Source: DATJLY01 sp035604615 (GTDB lineage Bacteria > Pseudomonadota > Alphaproteobacteria > ATCC43930 > CGMCC-115725). Taken from it: a DNA stretch of 64,000 nt. Under the pieces are notes generated by a model. That model made no database searches. It saw only the letters and a list, made by a program, of their open reading frames with translations, and had not been told where the DNA came from. The stretch lies in NCBI GenBank assembly GCA_035604615.1, contig DATNID010000052.1:9632-73631 (forward strand). The letters are read 5' to 3'. Below, in pieces: positions 29,155-38,159 of the stretch. Numbering within the stretch: the stretch's first letter is position 1; the number at the start of each line of letters is the position of its first letter. A program made the translations under genes and the position numbers.

Positions 29155-29733
29155 ATGAAGACCGTCAGCGTCAGTCCCGAGGTGATGGAGAAGCGGACGG
29201 TGCGGTTCCGCCGCCTCGAATCCTACCAGGCGCAGCACGAACGCCTCGGCATTCCCGACGCCGCGTTCGAGACCGTGGCGGCGCGGCGGGTCTTTCCGGT
29301 GATGGTGCCGGAGAATTATGCCGGGCGCAGCGCGCAGGCGCCGCTCAAGGGCGCGCCCGGCCTCGCGGTGACGATCGCCGAATGCCCGCCCGGCAACGGC
29401 GCCTCGCTCCACGCGCACGAGCAGAGCGTCGAGAATTTCCTCTGCCTCGACGGCCGGTTCGAGATCGCCTTGGGCGATCATGGCGAGCACAAGACCGTGC
29501 TCGAGCCGATGGACTTCATCTCGATCCCGCCGCGCGTCTGCCGCAGCTTCAAGAATCTTGGGGACAAGACCGCGCGGCTCCTGGTGATGATCCAGATCCT
29601 GGGCGAGGAGCAGGCCGACCGCGTGCATTACGCGCCGCAGGTGGGCGCGGACCTCGAGCGCAGCTTCGGCCGCGACGCCGTCGCCGCGCTTTCCGGCATC
29701 GGCTTCAAGTTCGACGCCGAGACTCAGGCATAG
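29155..29733 (+). CDS. cupin-domain protein
   Basis: The 192-residue soluble protein has one cupin barrel with motif 1 N-G-A-S-L-H-A-H-E-Q-S-V-E-N-F (HxH with Glu, about 83-97) and motif 2 around E-P-M-D-F-I-S-I-P-P-R-V. The metal ligands of motif 1 are intact, unlike the cupin at 18386. AAGGAGG precedes the ATG. Its end overlaps the convergent amidohydrolase gene by 10 bases. It may be a small dioxygenase or binding protein; the substrate is unknown. Confidence 0.85.
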   Translation: MKTVSVSPEVMEKRTVRFRRLESYQAQHERLGIPDAAFETVAARRVFPVMVPENYAGRSAQAPLKGAPGLAVTIAECPPGNGASLHAHEQSVENFLCLDGRFEIALGDHGEHKTVLEPMDFISIPPRVCRSFKNLGDKTARLLVMIQILGEEQADRVHYAPQVGADLERSFGRDAVAALSGIGFKFDAETQA

Positions 29734-30790
29734 CGCGGGAAAAGCCGCGCCGCGTTGCCGCGCTGGATGGCGGCGAGGTCGGCGTCGGACAGGCCGAGCT
29801 TGGTGATGCCGGTGGCGATCCCGGTCGCCGAGCCGAACGGCGTGTCCGAGCCATAGGTCAGCTGCGTGATCGGCCACAGCTTCAAGACCGAGGCCATGCC
29901 CACGGGCGCCGAGCCGACGCTGGCGAGATCGTAATATTGCCGCTTCAGCTCGTACTCGATCCCTTTCGGCATCCGCTTCGCGCGCTCCTCCGGCGGAAAG
30001 TCGCGGCCGGCATTGGCGACGCGCTGCCAGATCGACGGCAGGCTGCCGCCGCCATGCGAGAAGATGAAGGTGACGTTGGGACAACGCGCCATGGTGCCGC
30101 TAACGGCGAGGCTGGTGATGGCGCGCGCGGTGTCGGTCGGGAACTCGATGGTGGGGCCGCTGACGCCGGGGAAAATGTTGCCGCAGCACGACATGGTCGG
30201 ATGCACGAACACCACCGTCTTGCGCCGGTTCAATGCGTCGAACACTTGCGCGAAGGCGGGATCGCCCAGGAGCTTGCCGGCATAGCTCGTCAGCAAGCCG
30301 ATGCCGTCGAGCTTCAGGACGTCGAGTGCGTAGGCGGCCTCCTTGATGCTGCCCTTCACGTCGGGCAGCGGAATGGCGGCAAACATGCCGAACCGTCCGG
30401 GATGGTCATGCGCCATCTGCGCGCCGTACTCGTTGCAGATGCGGGCGCGCTTGCGCGCCTGATCGTTGCCGTCGTCGAACCACACGCCGGGGCTGGTCAT
30501 CGACACGATGGAGGTCGCGATGCCGGCCTTGTCCATCGCGTCGAGCGAGACTTGCGGCGTCCAGCTCGTATAGGCCTTGGCCGGAAGCCCGGTCGAATCC
30601 TTGAGCAGGCGCTGAAGATTGGGGCCGACATAGCGCGGCGGATAGATGTGGTGATGGGTGTCGATGATGCGCGGCCCCGCTTCCGTCTGCGCGCGGCTCG
30701 AATGGGCGCCGACGAGGGCCCCGCGGCGACCGCGCCGATCCCGGCAAGCACCGCGCGCCGCGATGTCGAATCCCGATCGGAGCGTGTCAT
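29724..30790 (-). pseudogene. Tat-exported ACMSD-type amidohydrolase with one-base frameshift
   Basis: ATG 30790, preceded by GGGAGGGAA, opens a twin-arginine signal (S-R-R-A-V-L-A-G-I-G). About 22 codons in, the frame shifts: the mature enzyme, starting R-I-I-D-T-H-H-H-I-Y-P-P, continues in a frame that needs one extra base near a G4/C3 run at about 30715-30722. All metal and catalytic markers are intact downstream: H-x-H, V-F-V-H-P, F-S-H-G-G-G and Y-G-S-D-T-P-F-G. The family includes aminocarboxymuconate-semialdehyde decarboxylase and related hydrolases. This may be a sequencing error rather than true decay. Confidence 0.75.
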
Positions 30791-30864
30791 GGCGGTTCCC
30801 TCCCCTTGGCTCTCGCAAGGCCCGTTGTCGCGTCCTAGAATTGCACAGGCCGACGGAGGAACCA

Positions 30865-31410
30865 ATGAGCCGCGTTGCCGAGCTTGCCGACGAGCAGATG
30901 TCGCCCGACCAGAAGCGCATCCGCGACGAGATCGCGGGGCCGCGCGGCGGCCATGCGCGCGGGCCGTTCGCGATCTGGCTCAGGCACCCGGCGCTCGCCG
31001 ACGCCGCCAACCGGCTCGGCAACGTGCTGCGCCAGAAGTCGCGGCTCGAGCCGCGCGCGTTCGAGCTGATGGTGCTGGTGATCGCGCGGCACTGGTCGGC
31101 GCAATACGAATGGCACGTGCACGAGGCCGCGGCGCGCGCCGCCGGGCTGCCCAACGATGTGATCGAGGCGATCCGCGCGAAGAAGCGCCCGGCGCTCGAG
31201 CGCGAGCAGGAGAAGATCGTCTACGACGCGATCACCGAACTCAACGAAAGCCGCGCGCTCGCGCCCGCGACCTACGAGCGCGCGCTCGCCGCGTTCGGGC
31301 TCGAGGTGCTGATCGAACTCATTGCCGGCGCCGGGTTCTACACCATGGTGGCGATGACGCTCGACGCCTTCGAGGCCCCGGTTCCCGGCGGCGGCCGGCC
31401 CCTGCCGTAA
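30865..31410 (+). CDS. carboxymuconolactone decarboxylase family protein
   Basis: The 181-residue helical protein fits the CMD/AhpD-like fold, with E-L-M-V-L-V-I-A-R-H-W-S-A-Q-Y-E-W-H-V-H-E near residue 75. The C-x-x-C redox pair of AhpD is absent, so it is more likely a lyase-type or structural member than a peroxidase. CGGAGGAA precedes the ATG. It starts a rightward run of CMD, hydrolase, LLM and VOC genes, divergent from the amidohydrolase. The substrate is unknown. Confidence 0.85.
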   Translation: MSRVAELADEQMSPDQKRIRDEIAGPRGGHARGPFAIWLRHPALADAANRLGNVLRQKSRLEPRAFELMVLVIARHWSAQYEWHVHEAAARAAGLPNDVIEAIRAKKRPALEREQEKIVYDAITELNESRALAPATYERALAAFGLEVLIELIAGAGFYTMVAMTLDAFEAPVPGGGRPLP

Positions 31411-31421
31411 GGAGCACGAGC

Positions 31422-32201
31422 GTGGACACCAAGGTTTCAATGATCGAGATCGCCGGCATCAAGACCGAGCTGGTTGAGTGCGGCGCCGGCCGGCCGCTGC
31501 TGTTCCTCCATCCCGGCATCGGCATCGATGCCAAGGCGCCGGTGATCGAGGCGATGGCCGACAGCGCGCGCGTGCTGGCGCCGTCGCATCCGGGATTTGG
31601 CCGCTCCGAGCAGCCCAAGGCGATGACCACGATCGACGATCTCGCGTATTTCTATCTCGACGCGATAGAGGCGCTGGGCCTCAAGGACGCGATCGTGGTC
31701 GGCGTGTCGTTCGGCGCCTGGATCGCGGCCGAGATCGCGGTGAAGTCGTGCGAGAGGATCGGGCATCTCGTGCTCGCCGACGCATTCGGCATCAAGGTCG
31801 GCGACCGCGAGACGCGCGACATCGCCGACATCTTCGCCATGACCGAGCCGCAATTCAACGAGCGCGCCTATTTCGATCCGGCCTTCGCCGCGCGCGACTA
31901 CAAATCATTGCCGGAAGCCGATCTCGTCATCGTCGCGCGCAACCGCGAGGCCATGGCGCGCTATGGCTGGTCGCCCTACATGCACGACCCGAAGCTGAAA
32001 GGCCGGCTGCATCGCATCCGCGCGAAGACGCTCGTGCTGTGGGGCGCGGCCGATCGCATCGCCGCGCCCGATTATGGCCGCGCCTGGAGCGTTGCCATCC
32101 CCGGCGCCCGCTTCGCGCTCATCGAGCGCGCCGGGCATTTCCCGCATCTCGAGGCGCCCGGCGATTTCGCGCGCCACGTCCTCGAATTCGCCGCCGCCTA
32201 G
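31422..32201 (+). CDS. alpha/beta hydrolase
   Basis: The 259-residue hydrolase has H-P-G-F-G-R-S-E (oxyanion-hole region), the nucleophile elbow G-V-S-F-G-A-W (Ser near 99), Asp in W-G-A-A-D-R-I and His in A-G-H-F-P-H-L, giving a complete triad. The GTG at 31422 follows AAGGAG at 31409-31414 with correct spacing; ATG 31440 would remove six residues. It lies 11 bases after the CMD gene. Relatives hydrolyse ring-cleavage products or esters. Confidence 0.9.
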   Translation: MDTKVSMIEIAGIKTELVECGAGRPLLFLHPGIGIDAKAPVIEAMADSARVLAPSHPGFGRSEQPKAMTTIDDLAYFYLDAIEALGLKDAIVVGVSFGAWIAAEIAVKSCERIGHLVLADAFGIKVGDRETRDIADIFAMTEPQFNERAYFDPAFAARDYKSLPEADLVIVARNREAMARYGWSPYMHDPKLKGRLHRIRAKTLVLWGAADRIAAPDYGRAWSVAIPGARFALIERAGHFPHLEAPGDFARHVLEFAAA

Positions 32202-32258
32202 CGCATGATCTGCCGCGATGGAAACGCGCAATCTCTCGATCCGCGTCGCGTCGATGCC

Positions 32259-32360
32259 GTGCGTCCTTCGACTTCGCTTCGCTCCGCTCAGGATGAGGGG
32301 CGTTGTACTGCCTTCCTCATCCTGAGCGGAGACCCGAAGGGGCGTAGTCGAAGGACGCAC
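32259..32360. repeat. palindromic intergenic repeat, family B
   Basis: Starts GTGCGTCCTTCGACTTCGCT and ends GTAGTCGAAGGACGCAC, with a second pair of arms (CTCAGGATGAGG ... CCTCATCCTGAG) inside. It is related to the copies at 20089 and 63873. It fills most of the 212-base gap between the hydrolase and the LLM gene. Confidence 0.85.
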
Positions 32361-32413
32361 GGCGGTTCTGCGTGAATTAGTTGCGCTCCATGACTGACCC
32401 AGGAGTCCGCGCC

Positions 32414-33601
32414 ATGAAAGTGTTCCACTTCACCGAGCAGGCCTATCCCGAGGCGTGGGACCAGCATCAAGGCTCGCTGCGCGTGGTGCTGCCGAACCGC
32501 ATCCTCGATCCCAGGATCGCGGCGGACCGGCTGCATCGCTATTACGACGAGTGGAAGCTCGCCGACGAACTCGGCTACGACATCATGGTCAACGAGCATC
32601 ACAGCACCGCGACCTGCATGGCCTCGACCGTGATCGTGACCTTGTCGATCCTGGCGCGGGAGACCAAGCGCGCGCGCCTCCTGGTGCTGGGCTATCCGAT
32701 CGCGCACCGGCCCGATCCGCTGCGCTGCGCCGAGGAGCTTGCAACCATCGACGTGGTCTCGCGCGGCCGGCTCGAGATGGGCTTCGTCAAGGGCGTGCCC
32801 TACGAGATCCCGGTCGCCAACACCAACCCGGTTTTCATCATGGAGCGGTTCTGGGAGGCGCACGACTTCATCATCAAGGCGATGACCAGCCACGACGAGC
32901 CGTTCAACTGGGAGGGCCAATATTTCCATTACCGCCACGTCAATATCTGGCCGCGCCCCTATCAGCAGCCGCACCCGCCGGTGTGGAGCACGACCTCGAG
33001 CCGCACCAACGCGCGCGTGCTGGGCGAGAAGGGCTATGTGATGGCGACCTTGGGCAGCGGCTACAACACGCGGGCTCTCTTCGACGCCTACCGCGAGGGC
33101 TGGCATTCCAAGGGCCGCAAGGAACCGCCGCCGCCCGACCGCTTTGCCTATCTCGCGCTGGTCGGGATCGCGCGCGACGAGGCCGAGGCGCGGCGGCGCG
33201 GCGAGCTGGTGGCGGGCTATCCCCGCACTTCGGCGATCGTGGCGCCAGCCTTCCGCAATCCCCCGGGCTTCGTTTCGGTCGAGGACAATGCGCGCCTCCT
33301 CCAGGGCAAGACCCCGCCGCGCAGCTACACCAAGGACGGACGCGTCGTCGCCATGGCGACGGCCAGCGTGCAGGAGCTGATCGACTCCGCGATCATGTTC
33401 TGCGGCACACCCGACCAGGTCTACGACCAGATCGCGGACTTCACCGCGCATGCCGGCGGGCTCGGCAATCTCCTGATGATGGGCCAGGCCGGCCATCTTT
33501 CGCACGACGACACGGTCGACAGCCTCGAGCTTTTCGCCAAGGAGGTGATGCCGCGCCTCAAGACCATGAAGCAGCCGGCGGCGGCGACCGTGGCGGCGTG
33601 A
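32414..33601 (+). CDS. LLM-class flavin-dependent oxidoreductase (module 2)
   Basis: The 395-residue luciferase-like protein has the N-E-H-H-S motif (about 57-61), E-E-L-A-T-I-D-V-V-S-R-G-R-L-E-M-G near residue 115 and I-W-P-R-P-Y-Q (about 180-186). G-T-P-D-Q-V-Y-D-Q near 335 is typical of the C-terminal part. It resembles the module 1 enzyme at 26681. AGGAG precedes the ATG. Probable reaction: flavin-dependent oxygenation of a small organic compound, substrate unknown. Confidence 0.9.
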   Translation: MKVFHFTEQAYPEAWDQHQGSLRVVLPNRILDPRIAADRLHRYYDEWKLADELGYDIMVNEHHSTATCMASTVIVTLSILARETKRARLLVLGYPIAHRPDPLRCAEELATIDVVSRGRLEMGFVKGVPYEIPVANTNPVFIMERFWEAHDFIIKAMTSHDEPFNWEGQYFHYRHVNIWPRPYQQPHPPVWSTTSSRTNARVLGEKGYVMATLGSGYNTRALFDAYREGWHSKGRKEPPPPDRFAYLALVGIARDEAEARRRGELVAGYPRTSAIVAPAFRNPPGFVSVEDNARLLQGKTPPRSYTKDGRVVAMATASVQELIDSAIMFCGTPDQVYDQIADFTAHAGGLGNLLMMGQAGHLSHDDTVDSLELFAKEVMPRLKTMKQPAAATVAA

Positions 33602-33605
33602 GACC

Positions 33606-33971
33606 ATGAGCATCGTCGCCATCGACCACGTCCAGCTCGCCATGCCCAAGGGCGGCGAGGAGCGCGCGCGCAAATTCTATGCCGGCATCCTGGGCATGAC
33701 CGAGGAGCCCAAGCCGCCCGAGCTGGCGGCGCGCGGCGGGGCGTGGTTCGTCGCCGGCACGATCCATCTCCATCTCGGCGTCGAGGCCGAGTTCAGGCCT
33801 GCGCGCAAGGCGCATCCGGCGCTGGTAGTGCAGGGGCTCGCCGCTTACGTCGCGCGGGCGCGGGCCGGCGGCTGCCGCATCGTCGACGACGATCCGCTGC
33901 CGGGCTGGGAGCGCGTCTTTCTCGACGATCCGTTCGGCAACCGGCTCGAGCTGATGGAAAAGCTCGGCTGA
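33606..33971 (+). CDS. VOC-superfamily (glyoxalase-like) protein
   Basis: The 121-residue protein is a single vicinal-oxygen-chelate unit: I-D-H-V-Q-L-A-M-P near the start (metal His8), H-L-H-L-G-V in the middle, and L-D-D-P-F-G-N-R-L-E-L-M at the end (metal Glu). This layout is typical of glyoxalase I/bleomycin-resistance/extradiol dioxygenase relatives. It starts 4 bases after the LLM stop codon and is likely cotranscribed with it. The exact reaction is unknown. Confidence 0.88.
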   Translation: MSIVAIDHVQLAMPKGGEERARKFYAGILGMTEEPKPPELAARGGAWFVAGTIHLHLGVEAEFRPARKAHPALVVQGLAAYVARARAGGCRIVDDDPLPGWERVFLDDPFGNRLELMEKLG

Positions 33972-33985
33972 GAGCGCCGGCCACA

Positions 33986-34018
33986 AAAGAAAACCCCTCC
34001 CCCGGGCGGGGGAGGGGC
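33986..34018 (-). terminator. rho-independent terminator of the OmpA-family gene
   Basis: A perfect 10-bp stem (33995-34004 with 34009-34018, CCCCTCCCCC/GGGGGAGGGG) with a 4-base loop. Read on the minus strand it is followed by TTTTCTTTTG, as expected after the leftward outer-membrane protein gene. It may also stop rightward transcription from the VOC gene. Confidence 0.75.
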
Positions 34019-34044
34019 TGGTTCGAGCGGCGTCTCGCGCCAGG

Positions 34045-35157
34045 TCAGGGCAGGATGATCTCGACGCGCCGGTTCTGCGGCTCGCGCACGCCATCGGGCG
34101 TCGTCACGCGCTGATCTTCCTTGCCCTTCCACGACACGTTCTGGCGCGCCGGCGGAACGCCCTTGGTGGCGAGGTAGTCGCGCACCGAGTCGGCCCGGCG
34201 CTGGGAGAGGCCGAGATTGTAGGCTTGCGTCCCGACCGAGTCGGTGTAGCCGGTGACCTGGATGCGGACCGTCTGGTTGGCCCGGAAGGCGGCCGCGGCC
34301 TCGTCGAGCACCTGGCGCCCGGCGGCGGTGAGGTTCGACTTGTCGAAGTCGAAGAACACGATGAAGAGCTGCTTCGGACCGGCGGCGGCAGCCGGAGCGG
34401 GCGCGGGCGCGGCGGCCGGCGCTGCCATCGGCGGCGGCGCTTGCGGCACGCCGAAGGAGTAGCTGATGCCGAGCAAGATGCTGTGGTTCCGGTAGTCGCT
34501 GGTGCTGGCGCGGTTGCCGGCATTGTCCTTGATGTTGGGATGGAAGCCGTTGAGGAAGCGGTATTGGAGATCGAGTCCCCAATTGTTGCCGAAGTCGTAG
34601 CGCAGGCCGGCCATGGCCTGGATCGCGGGGACCAGGTCAGTGTCGCTGACGATCTGGGTGCCGCCGAGGCTGAGCGAGGAATAATGCACTTCGGCAACGC
34701 CCAGGCCGCCGCCGATATACGGCGTTATGCTCATCCAGCTGTACGGCAGATCCATGTAAGCGTTCAGCATCTCCGTGATCGAGTTGAGCGAGCCGCTGGC
34801 GCCGCCCATGGGAAACGGCGCAATGGCGCCGGGGGAGCCGACATGCAGGTTGCTGACCCGGTTCTCGCGGTAGTCGAGGTTCAACTCGGCCCGGTACTGG
34901 CCAAAGCCCCAGCCAAAGGCGCCGCCCAGGATGTACCCTTCCTGCCAGCTCGACGAAGCGGCCAAACTGCTGGGAGTGGGAGCGCCAAGACCGTTGGTCG
35001 AACCGTTGAAGGACGTGCCCTCGGCGTGGTTCCACCCCCCTTCGAGCCGGGCATAGGGACCGTACGTTCCGGGCCCGGGACCAAGCATCTGCGCTTGGCT
35101 TCCCCAGCCGACGAGGCAGAGCCCCAGCGCCAATGCGGCGGCAACCCGAAACTTCAT
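34045..35157 (-). CDS. OmpA-family outer membrane protein
   Basis: The 370-residue product has a signal peptide (about 1-22, ending S-Q-A), an N-terminal eight-stranded-barrel-like part (about 30-225), an Ala/Pro linker (about 230-255) and a C-terminal OmpA peptidoglycan-binding domain with F-D-F-D-K-S-N-L, V-T-G-Y-T-D-S-V-G and L-S-Q-R-R-A-D-S-V. It anchors the outer membrane to the cell wall. The gene stands alone on the minus strand with 209 bases upstream and its own terminator. Confidence 0.93.
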   Translation of the reverse strand: MKFRVAAALALGLCLVGWGSQAQMLGPGPGTYGPYARLEGGWNHAEGTSFNGSTNGLGAPTPSSLAASSSWQEGYILGGAFGWGFGQYRAELNLDYRENRVSNLHVGSPGAIAPFPMGGASGSLNSITEMLNAYMDLPYSWMSITPYIGGGLGVAEVHYSSLSLGGTQIVSDTDLVPAIQAMAGLRYDFGNNWGLDLQYRFLNGFHPNIKDNAGNRASTSDYRNHSILLGISYSFGVPQAPPPMAAPAAAPAPAPAAAAGPKQLFIVFFDFDKSNLTAAGRQVLDEAAAAFRANQTVRIQVTGYTDSVGTQAYNLGLSQRRADSVRDYLATKGVPPARQNVSWKGKEDQRVTTPDGVREPQNRRVEIILP

Positions 35158-35366
35158 AATTCCCCTCCTACGAACGTCCGATAACCCAGTGGCTGCGGCA
35201 ACTTCCTACCCGGCAACACGATCCGTCGCAACGATGTTAAGGATTCGGCCCGGCGCGATCAAGCCAAGGTCTTGTTTTTCAGCCAATTTGGGGCATGAAC
35301 CGTGTTCTTGCTGCCACACTTGCCCGGGGCCGGCGCCGGCGCCGCACCCGAAGGGAGGAACGAGCC

Positions 35367-36101
35367 ATGACCCAGGCCCTCGTCATCACCGGCGGCGGAC
35401 GCGGCATCGGCGCCCGAGTCGCCCTCGCGGCGGCGCGGCAAGGCTGCCACATGGCACTCGGCTACCAGCAGAATCGCGCCCGCGCCGAAGCGGTGGTAGC
35501 CGAGGTCGCCCGTGCCGGCGGACGCGCTGTCGCGATCCCCATGGAATTGGCCGAAGAAGCCTCGATCGTGCGCTTCTTCGAGATGATCGACCGCGAGCTG
35601 GGGCCGATCGACGGCCTCGTCAACAGCGGCGGCATCATCGGGCCGAGCGGGCGCATCGAGGCGGTCCAAGGCGCCGGCTTGACCGAGCTGTGGGCGATCA
35701 ACATCACCGGCACCATGCTGTGCAGCCGCGAGGCGATCCGGCGCATGTCGACCAAGCACGGCGGCAAGGGCGGCGCGATCGTGAACCTGTCCTCGGCCGC
35801 CTCGCGCCTCGGCGGCGCCGGCGAGACGGTGCCCTATGCCACCAGCAAGGGCGCCATCGATAGCTTCACCTTCGGCCTGGGGCAGGAGGTCGCTTCCGAA
35901 GGCATCCGCGTCAACGCCGTGAGCCCTGGCGTGATCGATACCGAGATCCAGCCGCCTGGACGGGTGGAGCGGATCGGCCCGATGCTGCCGATGAAGCGCA
36001 TCGGCCGGCCCGAGGAGGTGGCGGCGGCGATCCTGTGGCTCTTGTCGGACGCGGCCTCCTATGTCTCGGGGGCGGTGCTCAATGTCTCGGGGGGACGCTG
36101 A
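35367..36101 (+). CDS. SDR-family oxidoreductase
   Basis: The 244-residue short-chain dehydrogenase has the cofactor motif T-G-G-G-R-G-I-G (about 8-15), an N-S-G-G-I strand motif near residue 88 and the catalytic S...Y-A-T-S-K (Tyr near 155). A basic region after the first motif (Y-Q-Q-N-R) is compatible with NADP. AGGGAGGAA precedes the ATG. It overlaps the epimerase gene by one base (TGATG). The substrate is unknown; sugar or acyl reductase activity is possible. Confidence 0.9.
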   Translation: MTQALVITGGGRGIGARVALAAARQGCHMALGYQQNRARAEAVVAEVARAGGRAVAIPMELAEEASIVRFFEMIDRELGPIDGLVNSGGIIGPSGRIEAVQGAGLTELWAINITGTMLCSREAIRRMSTKHGGKGGAIVNLSSAASRLGGAGETVPYATSKGAIDSFTFGLGQEVASEGIRVNAVSPGVIDTEIQPPGRVERIGPMLPMKRIGRPEEVAAAILWLLSDAASYVSGAVLNVSGGR

Positions 36102-36946
36102 TGCGGGTCGCGGTCATCGGCGCGACCGGGGTTCTCGGCCGTCACGTCGTCCCGCGACTCGTGGAGCGCGGCCATGAAGTCCGGGCGCTGGTCCGCACCG
36201 AGGCCAAGGCGTCGGTCCTGCGCCGCCTCGGCATCGATTGCGTCCTCGGCGACATCCTCGGTCGGGCGAGCCTCGATGCCGCAGTGGCGGGTTGCGCGGC
36301 CGCGCTTCACCTCGCCACATCGGTGCCGCGGCCGGGCGCGCCGCGCGACTACGCCGCGAACGACCGCATCCGGCGCGAAGGCACGGCCCACCTCATCGCC
36401 GCCTGCCGCGCCGCCGGGGTCGAGCGCTACGTGCAGCAGAGCATCGCCCATCTCGTCGCAGGCACCGGCGACCGTCTGGTCGACGAGACCGCGCCCATGT
36501 CCGCCGCCGGCGCCGCGAGCTCGGCGGCCGACATGGAGGCGCAAGTGCGGGCATCGGGCCTGCGCTGGTCCATTCTGCGCGGCGGCGCGTTCTACGGCCC
36601 CCTCACCGGCCGCGACGAGGAGTGGCGTGGGCTTGCGCGCGCGGGAAAGCTCGTGCTGCCGGGCGACGGATCGGGCTACATCTCGCTCATCCACGAGATG
36701 GACATGGCCGACGCGGTGGTGCTCGCGGCCGAATTGGCGCCGCCGGCGGCGCTCCTCGCCATCGTCGACGACGAGCCGGTGACCTTTCGCGCGCTCTACG
36801 CGCACATCGCAGCGCTCGAAGGCGGGCCGGAGCCGCGTCCCGGCGGATCGGAGGGCACCGGCTCGTTCCGGGTCAGCAACGCGCGGGCGCGCGCGGCGCT
36901 GGGCTGGCGGCCGCGCTTCCGCAGCTACCGCTCGGGCTTCGTCTGA
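36101..36946 (+). CDS. NAD(P)-dependent epimerase/dehydratase family protein
   Basis: The 281-residue extended SDR has the Rossmann motif V-I-G-A-T-G-V-L-G-R-H (about 4-14). The usual Y-x-x-x-K catalytic pair is not clear: the region around V-Q-Q-S-I-A-H-L and S-A-A-D-M-E-A lacks an obvious YxxxK. It may therefore be an atypical NAD(P)-binding reductase rather than a true epimerase. It is coupled to the upstream SDR gene and its end overlaps the convergent MFS gene by 22 bases. Confidence 0.82.
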   Translation: MRVAVIGATGVLGRHVVPRLVERGHEVRALVRTEAKASVLRRLGIDCVLGDILGRASLDAAVAGCAAALHLATSVPRPGAPRDYAANDRIRREGTAHLIAACRAAGVERYVQQSIAHLVAGTGDRLVDETAPMSAAGAASSAADMEAQVRASGLRWSILRGGAFYGPLTGRDEEWRGLARAGKLVLPGDGSGYISLIHEMDMADAVVLAAELAPPAALLAIVDDEPVTFRALYAHIAALEGGPEPRPGGSEGTGSFRVSNARARAALGWRPRFRSYRSGFV

Positions 36947-38094
36947 TCGCGGTCGCGCCAGAACGCGAATGCGAACGCGGCCAGCAGCACCACCATCGCG
37001 GCGACGGTCGCGACGCAGCCGGGCCAGCCGGCATAACGCCAGCCATAGCCCGAGATCACCACGCCCGCGCCGCCGCCGAGATAATAGAACGTGACATAGA
37101 GCCCGACCGCGGACGAGCGCCCGTGGCGCGCCGTGATCGCGACGTAAGATGTGGCGCAGCTCTGGCACAGGAAGCCGCACGAGACGCTGATCGCGAGGCC
37201 GAGCAGGATCAGGGCGAGGCTCGGCGCCAGGGTGATGGCGAGCCCCGCGATCCATACCGCACAGGCGACGGCGACCAGGCGGCGGCGTCCCAGGAGCATG
37301 ACGAGGCGCCCGGTGAACGGCGTCACCGCCACGCCGACGAGATAAACGGCGAAGATGGCGCCGAGCGCCTGCGTCGAGAGCAAGAATGGTGGCGCCGCGA
37401 GCACGAAATTGACGTACGTGAAAACCGACACGAACGAGAACAGCACGCCGAAGCCCACGACAAAAGTCGCGAGCAGCTCGCGGTTGGTGATGTGCGACGC
37501 GAAAAATCCCGCCGCGGCGACGAGGCTACCGCTCCTGCGGAAATGGCGCTCGCGCGGCATCAGCCACGCGCAGCCCGCGGCGCAGACGAGCGTCACCGCG
37601 GCGAGCCCGAAGAACGCGGCGCGCCAGCCGAAGTGCTGGGCCAGGATGCCGCTGAGGAAGCGGCTGAGGAAGCCGCCGACGCCGCTCGCCGCCACATAGA
37701 TACCGGTCATCGCGGTGGCGTCGGCGGGAAATTCCTCGCCGATATAGGCGACCGTGACGGCGAAGATCGGCGGCAGCAGCAGGCCCTGGACGAAGCGCCA
37801 GAAGACGAGCACGTCGAGACTCTGCGCCAGGCCCGCCATCGCCGTCGGCACCGCGAGCGCGACCATCGCCGCGACGATGACGCGCTTGCGCCCGAGGGCG
37901 TCGGCGACCGCTCCGGTGAAGGGCGCGATGAGCGCGACGGCGAAGGTCGAGGCGCTGACGGTGCGGCTCACCGCCTCCGGGCTCGCGTCGAACTCGCGCG
38001 CGAGCAGCGGCAGCAGCGCCTGCGTCGCGTAGAGTTCGATGAAAGCGCCGATGGCGGCCACCGCCACCCCGAGCGCCCGCTTGTCGGCGCGCAT
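36925..38094 (-). CDS. MFS transporter (YnfM-like)
   Basis: The 389-residue product has about 12 hydrophobic helices, with loop motif G-A-V-A-D-A-L-G-R-K-R (about 61-71) and R-F-V-Q-G-L-L-L-P-P in helix 4, typical of the DHA1/YnfM type. Such proteins export drugs or small organic molecules through the inner membrane. It lies divergent from purM with a 65-base gap. The substrate is unknown. Confidence 0.9.
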   Translation of the reverse strand: MRADKRALGVAVAAIGAFIELYATQALLPLLAREFDASPEAVSRTVSASTFAVALIAPFTGAVADALGRKRVIVAAMVALAVPTAMAGLAQSLDVLVFWRFVQGLLLPPIFAVTVAYIGEEFPADATAMTGIYVAASGVGGFLSRFLSGILAQHFGWRAAFFGLAAVTLVCAAGCAWLMPRERHFRRSGSLVAAAGFFASHITNRELLATFVVGFGVLFSFVSVFTYVNFVLAAPPFLLSTQALGAIFAVYLVGVAVTPFTGRLVMLLGRRRLVAVACAVWIAGLAITLAPSLALILLGLAISVSCGFLCQSCATSYVAITARHGRSSAVGLYVTFYYLGGGAGVVISGYGWRYAGWPGCVATVAAMVVLLAAFAFAFWRDRDQTKPER

Positions 38095-38159
38095 GGACCC
38101 TCAGTCTATCGGCGCCGCCGCGGCTTTCCACCGCCGCCCGCGTGGCGTAAAACCCGTTT

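Noticed and set aside
30791..31154. Upstream extension of the amidohydrolase frame to 31154
   Set aside because: That extension runs antisense through the CMD gene. The real start is the ATG at 30790 in another frame, with a ribosome-binding site and Tat motif, so a frameshift is the better explanation.
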